Assembly: GCF_014673495.1 (NCBI RefSeq)
Contig: NZ_CP051006.1
Location: 5,704,001-5,768,000, forward strand
DNA from: Streptomyces griseofuscus
GTDB lineage: Bacteria > Actinomycetota > Actinomycetes > Streptomycetales > Streptomycetaceae
Direction: 5' to 3'
DNA length: 64,000 nucleotides
Below the pieces are notes generated by a model that saw only the letters and a list, made by a program, of their open reading frames with translations, made no database searches and had not been told where the DNA came from. The stretch's first letter is position 1; each line of letters opens with the position of its first letter. Positions 19,086-26,514 of the stretch are shown here, one piece after another. The position numbers and the translations under genes were made by a program.

Positions 19086-19473
19086 GTGAGAGATCGGATC
19101 ATCGTCGAGTACTTCCAGGGGCTGCGCCCGCCCGAGGGTGCCGGGGCCGAGTTGCTGCGGGGGACCATCGTCATCGCACCGAGCTCGGGTGCGATCCACG
19201 ACGGGAACGTGTCGGCCCAGCGTGTGCCGCGATTACCTGATCAAGCGTTCGATCTACGCCGCCGCACAAGTGCCCGCGTACCTGATCGTCGACCCCGTCA
19301 TGGCCCAATGCGTACTGTTCACCGAGCCCACGGGACACGGAGAGGACGCCGACTACCGATGCCGGCGGATCACCGCGTTCGGTGATTCCACGCCGCTGGA
19401 GCCCGTCGGCATCGAGCTGGACACCAGCCGGTTCGCGGTCTACGAGAACGTCAGGCCCCACCGCTACCCGTGA
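19086..19473 (+). pseudogene. Remnant of a Uma2-family (DUF820) nuclease gene
   Basis: The start is intact: GTG at 19086 with TAGGGT 6 bases upstream, encoding MRDRIIVEYFQGL and LLRGTIVIAPSSGAIHDGNV, the family's N-terminal strands. Similarity then jumps to a different frame with DYLIKRSIYAAAQVPAYLIV and DPVMAQCVLFTEPTG, the family's C-terminal part. The middle, including most of the predicted PD-(D/E)XK residues, is absent, so an internal deletion with a frame change at about 19208-19230 has destroyed the gene. Intact Uma2 proteins are about 190 residues. The 3' end overlaps the DUF3097 gene on the opposite strand by 23 bases. Confidence 0.82.
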
Positions 19474-20320
19474 CGAAGTCGATCAGCTCCTCCACCCGTC
19501 CCAGCAGTTCCGGCTCCAGGTCCTTGTAGGAGTGCACGCGTTTCAGGATGGCCTGCCACACCGCGCCGGTGTTGTCCGAGGGCCAGCCCAGGGCGCGGCA
19601 CACTCCGGTCTTCCAGTCCTGGCCGCGTGGTACCCGGGGCCACTCCGGGATGCCCAGTGAGGCGGGTTTCACCGCTTCCCAGATGTCGATGTAGGGGTGG
19701 CCCACCACCAGCGCGTGGTCGCTGGTCACCGACCGCGCGATGTGGAACTCCTTCGAGCCCGGCACGAGGTGGTCCACGAGGACGCCGAGGCGGGCGTCGG
19801 GGCCCGGGGCGAAGTCGGTGACGATCGAGGGGAGGTGGTCCACGCCCTCCAGGTACTCCACGACGACACCCTCGATGCGCAGGTCGTCGCCCCAGACCTT
19901 CTCGACCAGCTCGGCGTCGTGCCGGCCCTCGACGTAGATGCGGCCGGCCCGGGCCACCCGGGCGCGGGCGCCGGGGACGGCGACGGAACCGGAGGCGGTG
20001 CGGGCGGGGCGCGCGGGTCCGGCGGCAGGTCGTACGAGGGTCACCGCCCTGCCCTCCAGCAGGAAGCCGCGCGGCTCCAGCGGGAACACCCGGTGCTTGC
20101 CGAAGCGGTCCTCCAGCGTCACCGTGCCCGCCTCGCAGCGGATCACCGCCCCGCAGAACCCGGTGCCGGGCTCCTCCACGACCAGACCCGGGTCAGCGGG
20201 TACCTCGGGTACCGGCTGGGGCTTCTTCCAGGGTGGGGTCAGGTCGGCGGAGTACCGGCGGGAGCGCGGGCCCGAAGGGCTCTCGTTGGAAGGGCGGTGG
20301 TGGGAGACGGGTGGGCGCAT
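19451..20320 (-). CDS. DUF3097 family protein
   Basis: The 289-residue cytoplasmic protein matches an actinobacterial family of unknown function. Recognisable blocks are RRYSADLTPPWKKP, VEEPGTGFCGAVIRCE, VTLEDRFGKHRVFPLEPRG, IYVEGRHDAELVEKVWGDD and VDHLVPGSKE. The IYVEGRHDAEL block followed by an acidic strand resembles a Toprim-like fold, which would suggest nucleic-acid work, but this is inference. The ATG at 20320 is the first in the frame. It follows the metallo-beta-lactamase gene on the same strand after 68 bases and may be cotranscribed with it. Confidence 0.88.
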   Translation of the reverse strand: MRPPVSHHRPSNESPSGPRSRRYSADLTPPWKKPQPVPEVPADPGLVVEEPGTGFCGAVIRCEAGTVTLEDRFGKHRVFPLEPRGFLLEGRAVTLVRPAAGPARPARTASGSVAVPGARARVARAGRIYVEGRHDAELVEKVWGDDLRIEGVVVEYLEGVDHLPSIVTDFAPGPDARLGVLVDHLVPGSKEFHIARSVTSDHALVVGHPYIDIWEAVKPASLGIPEWPRVPRGQDWKTGVCRALGWPSDNTGAVWQAILKRVHSYKDLEPELLGRVEELIDFVTGSGGA

Positions 20321-20388
20321 TCGGATGACGATAGGAGAAGCGGCGGGTCGGCGCTCACGACACGCCGGAATCCAGGCGCCGGTGCGGC

Positions 20389-21111
20389 TCAGTTCACGCC
20401 GAACCGCGTGGCCAGCGCGTCCCGTTGACGTCGTACGAAGGCCGCGTCGACCACCGCGCCGTGACCGGGCACGTACAGCGCGTCCTCGCCGCCCAGCGCC
20501 AGCAGCCGGTCCAGCGCGTCCGGCCAGCGCGACGGTACGGCGTCCGGGCCCGCCTGGGGCTCGCCGGACTCCTCCACCAGGTCCCCGCAGAACACCACCT
20601 CGGGGTCGCCCGGCACCAGCACCACCAGGTCATGGGCGGTGTGCCCGGGGCCCACGTCGGCCAGCAGCGCCTGGCGGCCGCCGCCCAGGTCCAGGGTCCG
20701 CTCCCCGGAGACCAGCTGCCGGGGCGGCACCAGCGCCAGCGCCGCCTCCTCGGCCTCGTCCGCCGGGAGCCCGTGGTGGACGGCGTCGTGCCGCAGCTCG
20801 TCCCGCCCGCGGCGGAACACCCCGTCCGCCCCCACCGCCGCGTACACCGCGGCCCCCGCGAAGGCCGCCGCCCCGAAGACATGGTCGAAATGGACATGGG
20901 TCAGCGCGAGATGGGTCACACGTCCACCGGCGAGCGCCTGCGCCGCGGACCGCAGCCGAGCCCCCTCCGCGAGGCTCGACCCGGCGTCCACCATCAGCGC
21001 CGTGCCCGCGCCCAGGACCAGCCCCGCCGTGCAGTCCCAGCCCGGCAGCCGGCACCGCCCCACCCCGGCGGCGAGCCGCTCCCATCCGTGCTCTTCCCAA
21101 GTCACCGTCAT
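20389..21111 (-). CDS. MBL-fold metallo-hydrolase
   Basis: Metallo-beta-lactamase superfamily protein of 240 residues with the zinc motif THVHFDHVFG (HxHxDH, about residues 71-80), then FCGDLVEESGEP and the late histidine in YVPGHGAVVD. There is no signal peptide, so it acts in the cytoplasm. The fold covers glyoxalase II-like thioesterases, lactonases and phosphodiesterases; nothing here fixes the substrate. Divergent from hrcA; its start is 172 bases from the hrcA start. Confidence 0.88.
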   Translation of the reverse strand: MTVTWEEHGWERLAAGVGRCRLPGWDCTAGLVLGAGTALMVDAGSSLAEGARLRSAAQALAGGRVTHLALTHVHFDHVFGAAAFAGAAVYAAVGADGVFRRGRDELRHDAVHHGLPADEAEEAALALVPPRQLVSGERTLDLGGGRQALLADVGPGHTAHDLVVLVPGDPEVVFCGDLVEESGEPQAGPDAVPSRWPDALDRLLALGGEDALYVPGHGAVVDAAFVRRQRDALATRFGVN

Positions 21112-21153
21112 ACCGCGACGCTAGCCGCAGCCGGGGTCGCGAGGGCACCGACC

Positions 21154-21184
21154 TTGCCCGATGCGTACCCCACGGCCGTACACT
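21154..21184 (+). promoter_or_regulatory. Probable hrcA promoter
   Basis: TTGCCC (21154-21159) and TACACT (21179-21184) are separated by 19 bases. Transcription would begin just before the CIRCE element, placing that operator over the start site. Confidence 0.5.
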
Positions 21185-21196
21185 GGCCGGGGAACG

Positions 21197-21223
21197 CTGG
21201 CACTCACATGCGAAGAGTGCCAA
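21197..21223. promoter_or_regulatory. CIRCE operator for HrcA
   Basis: CTGGCACTC, a 9-base spacer and GAGTGCCAA form the canonical CIRCE inverted repeat (consensus TTAGCACTC-N9-GAGTGCTAA). It lies 60 bases before hrcA, so HrcA represses its own operon and heat relieves it. Confidence 0.93.
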
Positions 21224-21283
21224 GACGGACACAAGAGGGAGAACCACGCGAGTGCGGGGACGACGTGCTGGAGGTGCGCGCCG

Positions 21284-22300
21284 ATGCTGAGTGAACGCAG
21301 GCTTCAGGTGCTGCGCGCCATCGTCCAGGACTATGTCGGCACCGAGGAGCCGGTCGGCTCCAAGGCCCTGACCGAGCGGCACAACCTCGGCGTGTCCCCG
21401 GCGACCGTCCGCAATGACATGTCGGCCCTGGAGGACGAGGGATACATCGCGCAGCCGCACACCAGCGCGGGGCGCATCCCCACCGACAAGGGCTACCGGC
21501 TGTTCGTCGACAAGCTCGCGGGCGTCAAGCCGATGACCGCGCCCGAGCGCCGCGCGATCCAGAACTTCCTGGACGGCGCGGTCGACCTGGACGACGTCGT
21601 GGCGCGCACGGTGCGGCTGCTCGCGCAGCTGACCCGGCAGGTCGCCGTCGTGCAGTACCCGTCCCTGACCCGGTCCACCGTGCGGCACGTGGAACTGCTC
21701 GCGCTCGCCCCGGCGCGCGTGATGCTCGTGCTGATCACGGACACCGGCCGGGTCGAGCAGCGGATGGTCGACTGCCCGGCGCCCTTCGGCGAGCCATCCC
21801 TCGCGGATCTGCGCGCCCGGCTCAACAGCCGGGTCGCGGGCCGCCGGTTCGCGGATGTGCCGCAGCTGGTCGAGGACCTGCCGGACGCCTTCGAACACGA
21901 GGATCGCGGTACGGTCTCCACGGTGCTCTCCACCCTTCTGGAGACACTGGTCGAGGAGAACGAGGAGCGGTTGATGATCGGCGGCACCGCCAATCTCACC
22001 CGCTTCGGACATGATTTCCCCCTCACGATCCGGCCCGTCCTGGAGGCCCTTGAGGAGCAGGTCGTGCTCCTCAAACTCCTCGGCGAGGCCAAGGATCCGG
22101 GCATGACCGTGCGCATCGGGCACGAGATCGCCCATGAAGGACTCAACTCCACCTCCGTGGTGTCGGTGGGCTACGGTTCGGGCGGCGAGGCGGTTGCCAA
22201 GCTCGGCGTGGTCGGACCGACCCGCATGGACTACCCGGGAACGATGGGAGCGGTACGCGCAGTGGCACGGTACGTCGGACAGATCCTGGCGGAGTCGTAA
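21284..22300 (+). CDS. hrcA: Heat-inducible transcriptional repressor HrcA
   Basis: Repressor of 338 residues that binds CIRCE and is released when chaperones are titrated by unfolded protein. The N-terminal winged helix contains YVGTEEPVGSKAL, GVSPATVRNDMSALEDEGYI and HTSAGRIPTDKGYR; the GAF-like central and C-terminal parts follow. The ATG at 21284 is chosen as the conserved N-terminus (MLSERRLQVL). Its stop TAA abuts the dnaJ start with no gap. A CIRCE lies upstream, giving autoregulation. Confidence 0.96.
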   Translation: MLSERRLQVLRAIVQDYVGTEEPVGSKALTERHNLGVSPATVRNDMSALEDEGYIAQPHTSAGRIPTDKGYRLFVDKLAGVKPMTAPERRAIQNFLDGAVDLDDVVARTVRLLAQLTRQVAVVQYPSLTRSTVRHVELLALAPARVMLVLITDTGRVEQRMVDCPAPFGEPSLADLRARLNSRVAGRRFADVPQLVEDLPDAFEHEDRGTVSTVLSTLLETLVEENEERLMIGGTANLTRFGHDFPLTIRPVLEALEEQVVLLKLLGEAKDPGMTVRIGHEIAHEGLNSTSVVSVGYGSGGEAVAKLGVVGPTRMDYPGTMGAVRAVARYVGQILAES

Positions 22301-23437
22301 GTGGCCACGGACTACTACGCCGTTCTCGGCGTGCGCCGCGACGCGTCGCAGGATGAGATCAAGAAGGCGTTCCGTCGGCTCGCACGCGAGCTGCACCCGG
22401 ACGTCAACCCCGATCCGAAGACCCAGGAGCGGTTCAAGGAGATCAACGCCGCTTACGAGGTGCTGTCGGACCCGCAGAAGAAGCAGGTCTACGACCTCGG
22501 CGGGGATCCCCTCTCGCAGTCCGGCGGCGCCGGCGCGGGCGGCTTCGGGGCCGGTGGCTTCGGCAACTTCTCCGACATCATGGACGCGTTCTTCGGCACG
22601 GCGTCGCAGCGCGGGCCGCGCTCGCGCACCCGCCGCGGCCAGGACGCGATGATCCGGATCGAGGTGGAACTGGACGAGGCGGCCTTCGGGACGACCAAGG
22701 AGATCCAGGTCGACACCGCGATCGTCTGCAACACCTGCAACGGTGAGGGCGCGGCTCCGGGCACCTCGGCGCAGACCTGTGACATGTGCCGCGGCCGCGG
22801 TGAGGTCTCGCAGGTCACCCGGTCCTTCCTGGGCCAGGTCATGACCTCGCGGCCGTGCCCCCAGTGCCAGGGCTTCGGGACCGTGGTCCCCACGCCCTGC
22901 CCGGAGTGCGCCGGTGACGGCCGGGTCCGCTCGCGGCGCACGCTGACCGTGAAGATCCCGGCCGGTGTCGACAACGGCACCCGGATCCAGCTCGCCGGTG
23001 AGGGCGAGGTCGGCCCCGGCGGCGGTCCGGCCGGCGACCTGTACGTCGAGATCCACGAGCTGCCGCACGCGCGGTTCCAGCGCCGCGGCGACGATCTGCA
23101 CTGCACGGTCACCATCCCGATGACCGCGGCGGCCCTCGGCACCAAGGTGCCGCTGGAGACGCTGGACGGCATGGAGGAGATCGACATTCGGCCCGGGACG
23201 CAGTCCGGGCAGTCGATCCCGCTGCACGGCCGCGGTGTCACGCATCTGCGGGGCGGCGGCCGGGGCGACCTGATCGTGCATGTCGAGGTGCAGACGCCGA
23301 CGAAGCTCGACGCCGAGCAGGAGCGGCTGCTGCGCGAGCTGTCCAAGCTGCGCGGTGAGGAGCGTCCGCAGGGGCAGTTCCAGCCGGGGCAGCAGGGGCT
23401 GTTCTCGCGGCTGAAGGACGCGTTCAACGGGCGCTGA
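22301..23437 (+). CDS. dnaJ: Chaperone protein DnaJ (second copy type, hrcA-linked)
   Basis: The 378-residue Hsp40 stimulates DnaK ATPase and holds unfolded clients. J domain at residues 1-70 with the catalytic HPD in RELHPDVNPD, a Gly/Phe-rich linker (GGFGAGGFGNF), four zinc-binding repeats CNTCNGEG, CDMCRGRG, CPQCQGFG and CPECAGDG, and C-terminal substrate-binding domains. The GTG start is directly after the hrcA stop, so the pair is translationally coupled under CIRCE control. In Streptomyces another dnaJ usually sits in the dnaK operon; the hrcA-linked one is often called dnaJ2. Confidence 0.95.
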   Translation: MATDYYAVLGVRRDASQDEIKKAFRRLARELHPDVNPDPKTQERFKEINAAYEVLSDPQKKQVYDLGGDPLSQSGGAGAGGFGAGGFGNFSDIMDAFFGTASQRGPRSRTRRGQDAMIRIEVELDEAAFGTTKEIQVDTAIVCNTCNGEGAAPGTSAQTCDMCRGRGEVSQVTRSFLGQVMTSRPCPQCQGFGTVVPTPCPECAGDGRVRSRRTLTVKIPAGVDNGTRIQLAGEGEVGPGGGPAGDLYVEIHELPHARFQRRGDDLHCTVTIPMTAAALGTKVPLETLDGMEEIDIRPGTQSGQSIPLHGRGVTHLRGGGRGDLIVHVEVQTPTKLDAEQERLLRELSKLRGEERPQGQFQPGQQGLFSRLKDAFNGR

Positions 23438-23455
23438 CCGCCCGGCCGCGACGGG

Positions 23456-23490
23456 TGTCGCGACGGCCTCCGACCGGAGGCCGTCGACAC
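23456..23490 (+). terminator. Terminator after hrcA-dnaJ
   Basis: CGACGGCCTCC (23461-23471) and GGAGGCCGTCG (23476-23486) form a perfect 11-bp stem with a GACC loop, extended by flanking complementary bases, 20 bases after the dnaJ stop. Confidence 0.85.
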
Positions 23491-23593
23491 CTTCGACCGG
23501 TGGCCGCCACCGCCTCTGACCGGGCACGTAGTGGAATATGCCGATCGTGACACCCGATTCGGACTTGTTCAAAGGACGTGACACCATGCGGTC

Positions 23594-24667
23594 ATGTCCT
23601 CCGCACTGACCGATCTCCTTGCTCACCCGATCGTGCAGGCCCCCATGGCGGGCGGCGTCTCCGGGCCCGAGCTCGCCGCCGCCGTGTCCGAGGCCGGCGG
23701 ACTCGGGTTCCTGGCCGCCGGGTACAAGACGGCCGACGGGGTGTACCAGGAGATCAAGCGGCTGCGGAGCCTCACCGACCGGCCCTTCGGCGTGAATGTG
23801 TTCATGCCCCAGCCCGAGTATGCGGAGAGCGGCGCGGTCGAGGTCTACGCCCATCAGCTCGCGGGCGAGGCCGCCTGGTACGAGACCGAGCTGGGCGATC
23901 CGGACAGCGGCCGCGACGACGGCTACGACGCCAAGCTCGCGGTGCTCCTGGACGATCCGGTGCCCGTCGTCTCCTTCCACTTCGGGGTGCCGAGCCGGGA
24001 GGCGCTGGAGCGGCTGCGGCGGGCCGGGACCTTCACGCTGGTCACCGCCACCACCGCCGAGGAGGCCGTCGCGGTGGAGCGGGCCGGGGCGGACGCGGTG
24101 ATCGCCCAGGGGGTGGAGGCGGGCGGCCACCAGGGCACGCACCGGGACGTCCCGGAGAACGACGGCACCGGCCTCGGTCTGCTGTCCCTGATCACGCAGA
24201 TCCGTGAGGCGGTGCACATCCCCGTCGTCGCCGCCGGCGGGATCATGCGCGGCGCCCAGATCGCGGCGGTCCTCGCGGCGGGTGCGAGCGCGGCCCAGCT
24301 GGGCACCGCCTTCCTCGCCACCCCCGAGTCCGGCGCGCCCGCCGTGCACAAGGAGGCGCTGACCAACCCCCTGTTCGTCCGCACCGAGTTGACCCGCGCG
24401 TTCACCGGCCGGCCGGCCCGCGGGCTGGTCAACCGCTTCCTGCGCGAGCACGGACCGTACGCGCCCCCCGCGTACCCGGAGATCAACCACCTCACCTCGC
24501 CGCTGCGCAAGGCCGCCGCGAAGGCCGGGGACGCGCAGGGCATGGCGCTGTGGGCGGGCCAGGGCCACCGGCTGGCGCGGGACCTGCCCGCCGGGCAACT
24601 GGTGGAGGTGCTGGCGGCCGAACTCGCCGAGGCACGCGCGGCGTTCGCCGACGGGGGTGCCCGATGA
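23594..24667 (+). CDS. Nitronate monooxygenase family flavoenzyme
   Basis: TIM-barrel FMN enzyme of 357 residues in the nitronate monooxygenase / 2-nitropropane dioxygenase family, which oxidises alkyl nitronates such as propionate 3-nitronate. Visible blocks: VQAPMAGGVSGPELAAAV (about 14-31), FGVNVFMPQ, FHFGVPS, the flavin-binding AQGVEAGGHQG (about 176-186), AAGGIM and LGTAFLATPESGA. The rsmE start overlaps its stop (ATGA), so these two are coupled. The family also includes enoyl reductases such as FabK; the GGHQG block favours nitronate monooxygenase. Confidence 0.88.
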   Translation: MSSALTDLLAHPIVQAPMAGGVSGPELAAAVSEAGGLGFLAAGYKTADGVYQEIKRLRSLTDRPFGVNVFMPQPEYAESGAVEVYAHQLAGEAAWYETELGDPDSGRDDGYDAKLAVLLDDPVPVVSFHFGVPSREALERLRRAGTFTLVTATTAEEAVAVERAGADAVIAQGVEAGGHQGTHRDVPENDGTGLGLLSLITQIREAVHIPVVAAGGIMRGAQIAAVLAAGASAAQLGTAFLATPESGAPAVHKEALTNPLFVRTELTRAFTGRPARGLVNRFLREHGPYAPPAYPEINHLTSPLRKAAAKAGDAQGMALWAGQGHRLARDLPAGQLVEVLAAELAEARAAFADGGAR

Positions 24668-25410
24668 CCGCGCCTGTGTTCGTCGTGGCGGACTTCGCCG
24701 CGGACGGCGGCCGCTATGTCCTGGACGGCCCGGAGGGCCGGCACGCGGTCTCGGTCAAGCGTCTTGAGGCCGGCGAGGAGGTCGTGCTCACCGACGGCGC
24801 GGGGCGCTACGCGGTGTGCGAGGTGCTCGGCAGCGAGGGCAAGGACCGGCTGGTCGTACGGATGCCGGAGGTGTCCGAGGAGCCCGCGCCGCGGCCCCGG
24901 ATCACGGTCGTACAGGCGCTTCCCAAGGGCGACCGGGGGGAGTTGGCCGTCGAGACGATGACCGAGGTCGGGGTCGACGCGATCGTGCCGTGGCAGGCCG
25001 CGCGCTGCATCACGCAGTGGCGGGGCGAGCGGGGGCTGAAGGCGCTCGGCAAATGGCGGGCGACCGCGCGCGAGGCCGGGAAGCAGTCCCGGCGGGTGCG
25101 GTTCCCACAGGTCGCGGAGGCGGCGAGCACCAAGCAGGTCGCGGCGCTTTTGGCCGGGGCCGACTTCGCGGGGGTGCTGCACTCCGACTTCGAGCACACC
25201 AGCGCGCCGCTGGCCACCGCCGAACTGCCCGCCGAGGGCGAGATCGTGCTGGTCGTCGGCCCCGAAGGAGGCGTCTCCCGGGACGAGTTGGCGCTCTTCG
25301 AGGAGGCGGGCGCGAAGGCGTACGTCCTCGGACCCAGCGTGTTGCGCACATCCACCGCCGGTACGGCGGCCGCGGCCCTCCTCCTGGGGCGCACCGGCCG
25401 CTGGTCCTGA
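24664..25410 (+). CDS. rsmE: 16S rRNA (uracil(1498)-N(3))-methyltransferase
   Basis: SPOUT-class methyltransferase of 248 residues that methylates U1498 in helix 44 of 16S rRNA. The N-terminal PUA-like part (HAVSVKRLEAGEEVVLTDG) is followed by the knotted SAM domain with QALPKGDRGELAVETMTEVG, RCITQW and, near the end, VVGPEGGVSRDELALFEEAG and LRTSTAGTAA. In many bacteria rsmE follows dnaJ/prmA; here the nitronate monooxygenase gene stands between dnaJ and rsmE. Coupled to the upstream gene by ATGA. Confidence 0.94.
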   Translation: MTAPVFVVADFAADGGRYVLDGPEGRHAVSVKRLEAGEEVVLTDGAGRYAVCEVLGSEGKDRLVVRMPEVSEEPAPRPRITVVQALPKGDRGELAVETMTEVGVDAIVPWQAARCITQWRGERGLKALGKWRATAREAGKQSRRVRFPQVAEAASTKQVAALLAGADFAGVLHSDFEHTSAPLATAELPAEGEIVLVVGPEGGVSRDELALFEEAGAKAYVLGPSVLRTSTAGTAAAALLLGRTGRWS

Positions 25411-25427
25411 ACTCCCCTGGGGGACCC

Positions 25428-25820
25428 ATGGAACTCGCCCAAGTACGGCTTCTGGTCACCGACTTCGCCGCCTGCTACCACTTCTACGCCGATGTCCTCG
25501 GCCTGAAGCCGCAGTCCGGCGCGACCGAGGGCCCCTACGAGAAGTTCAGCCCCCACACGGGCTCCGCGGGCATCGCCCTCCAGGACCGCGCCATGATGGC
25601 CGAACTCCTCCCCGAACTCGCCGACCCCGCCGACGGCCACCGCTCCCTGGTCGTCCTGCGCGTCGACGACCTCGACACGTACTGCGCCGAGATCACCGCC
25701 CGCGGCGCCGCCCTCCTCCAGCCCCCCACCCCCCTGACCGACCGCATGCGCGTCGCCCACCTCAAGGACCCCGAGGACAACCTGGTGGAACTTCAGGAGT
25801 GGCTGCTGCTGCGGGGCTGA
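25428..25820 (+). CDS. VOC (glyoxalase/bleomycin-resistance) family protein
   Basis: Product of 130 residues with one vicinal-oxygen-chelate double module: VRLLVTDFAACYHFYADVLG at the N-terminus, LVVLRVDDLDTYCAEITARG in the middle and LKDPEDNLVELQEW at the end, where the terminal Glu of a metal site is present. Small stand-alone VOC proteins include metal enzymes and drug-binding proteins; the substrate is unknown. It follows rsmE after 17 bases and is probably in the same transcript, with GGGGGA as ribosome-binding site. Confidence 0.85.
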   Translation: MELAQVRLLVTDFAACYHFYADVLGLKPQSGATEGPYEKFSPHTGSAGIALQDRAMMAELLPELADPADGHRSLVVLRVDDLDTYCAEITARGAALLQPPTPLTDRMRVAHLKDPEDNLVELQEWLLLRG

Positions 25821-25935
25821 GGGAGCGGCAACCGCCCCTCGGCGGACGCCGTTTCGAAGGAACCGGCACGCCGAACGGGTGAGTGCTCGGGATCGGGCTT
25901 CCGCCCGGTGCTCCCCTGGTGGCACTCTGCCGTGC

Positions 25936-26469
25936 ATGGGGGCATTCCTGTGGGTTCGGGCGCGGATGGTCGCTGTTGTCGGGATCGCCGTCGCGGCCGG
26001 TGTCGGTGTCGTGGGGTGCCAGTCGGATGTGCTCGGGTCGGCCGGGGTGGCCTACACCACCGGGACCATGGCGAGCGCGCGGCTGGAGCAGGCGGACGTG
26101 GACGTCAGCTGGCTCAACTGCGTGGGTGATCAGGGCGGGAGCGCCGGGGCGACGGTCGCGCCGGGGCAGAGCGCGGTCGTCTCCGTGGACTGCCAGGGCG
26201 AGACCAGGGACCGCGGGCGGATCACCGTCAACGGAGAGGTGACCCGGGCCGTGGACGGCGCCTGTGTGCGGGGCGATCTGCGGGCCAGGGTCGGCGGCAG
26301 GCAGGTGTTCCACGTCAGCGGGCTCGGCGACTGCTCGGCCGCGCCGGGACCGACGTACCGCCCGCCCAGCTATCCGCCCGTCGGCGCGCAACCCGCCGTC
26401 ACGGTCACCGTCACCCGGACCCTCTGGTGCCAGAGCGACCCCAACTGCCTGCCCGTGGCGGGCAAGTGA
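25936..26469 (+). CDS. Putative lipoprotein of unknown function
   Basis: The product (177 residues from ATG 25936) starts with a signal that ends in the lipobox VVGC (about residues 25-28), predicting lipid anchoring outside the membrane. The mature part has paired cysteines (WLNCVGD, VDCQGET, GACVRGD, LGDCSA, LWCQSDPNC) suggesting disulfides, and a proline-rich region followed by a Thr/Val strand. No domain is recognised. An ATG at 25966 would give a shorter signal. It stands just before the tricorn gene. Confidence 0.75.
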   Translation: MGAFLWVRARMVAVVGIAVAAGVGVVGCQSDVLGSAGVAYTTGTMASARLEQADVDVSWLNCVGDQGGSAGATVAPGQSAVVSVDCQGETRDRGRITVNGEVTRAVDGACVRGDLRARVGGRQVFHVSGLGDCSAAPGPTYRPPSYPPVGAQPAVTVTVTRTLWCQSDPNCLPVAGK

Positions 26470-26502
26470 TCGAAAAGGGACCCGCGGACGGCGAGCGCTG
26501 CG

Positions 26503-26508
26503 TAAGGT
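26503..26508 (+). promoter_or_regulatory. -10 element of leaderless tricorn-protease transcript
   Basis: TAAGGT ends 6 bases before the GTG at 26515. Confidence 0.45.
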
Positions 26509-26514
26509 GACGGG

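Noticed and set aside
20630..24598. Minus-strand open frame of 1322 codons across hrcA, dnaJ and the nitronate monooxygenase gene
   Set aside because: It runs antisense to well-identified genes; the translation is low-complexity and has no domain. GC-rich third positions keep antisense frames open.
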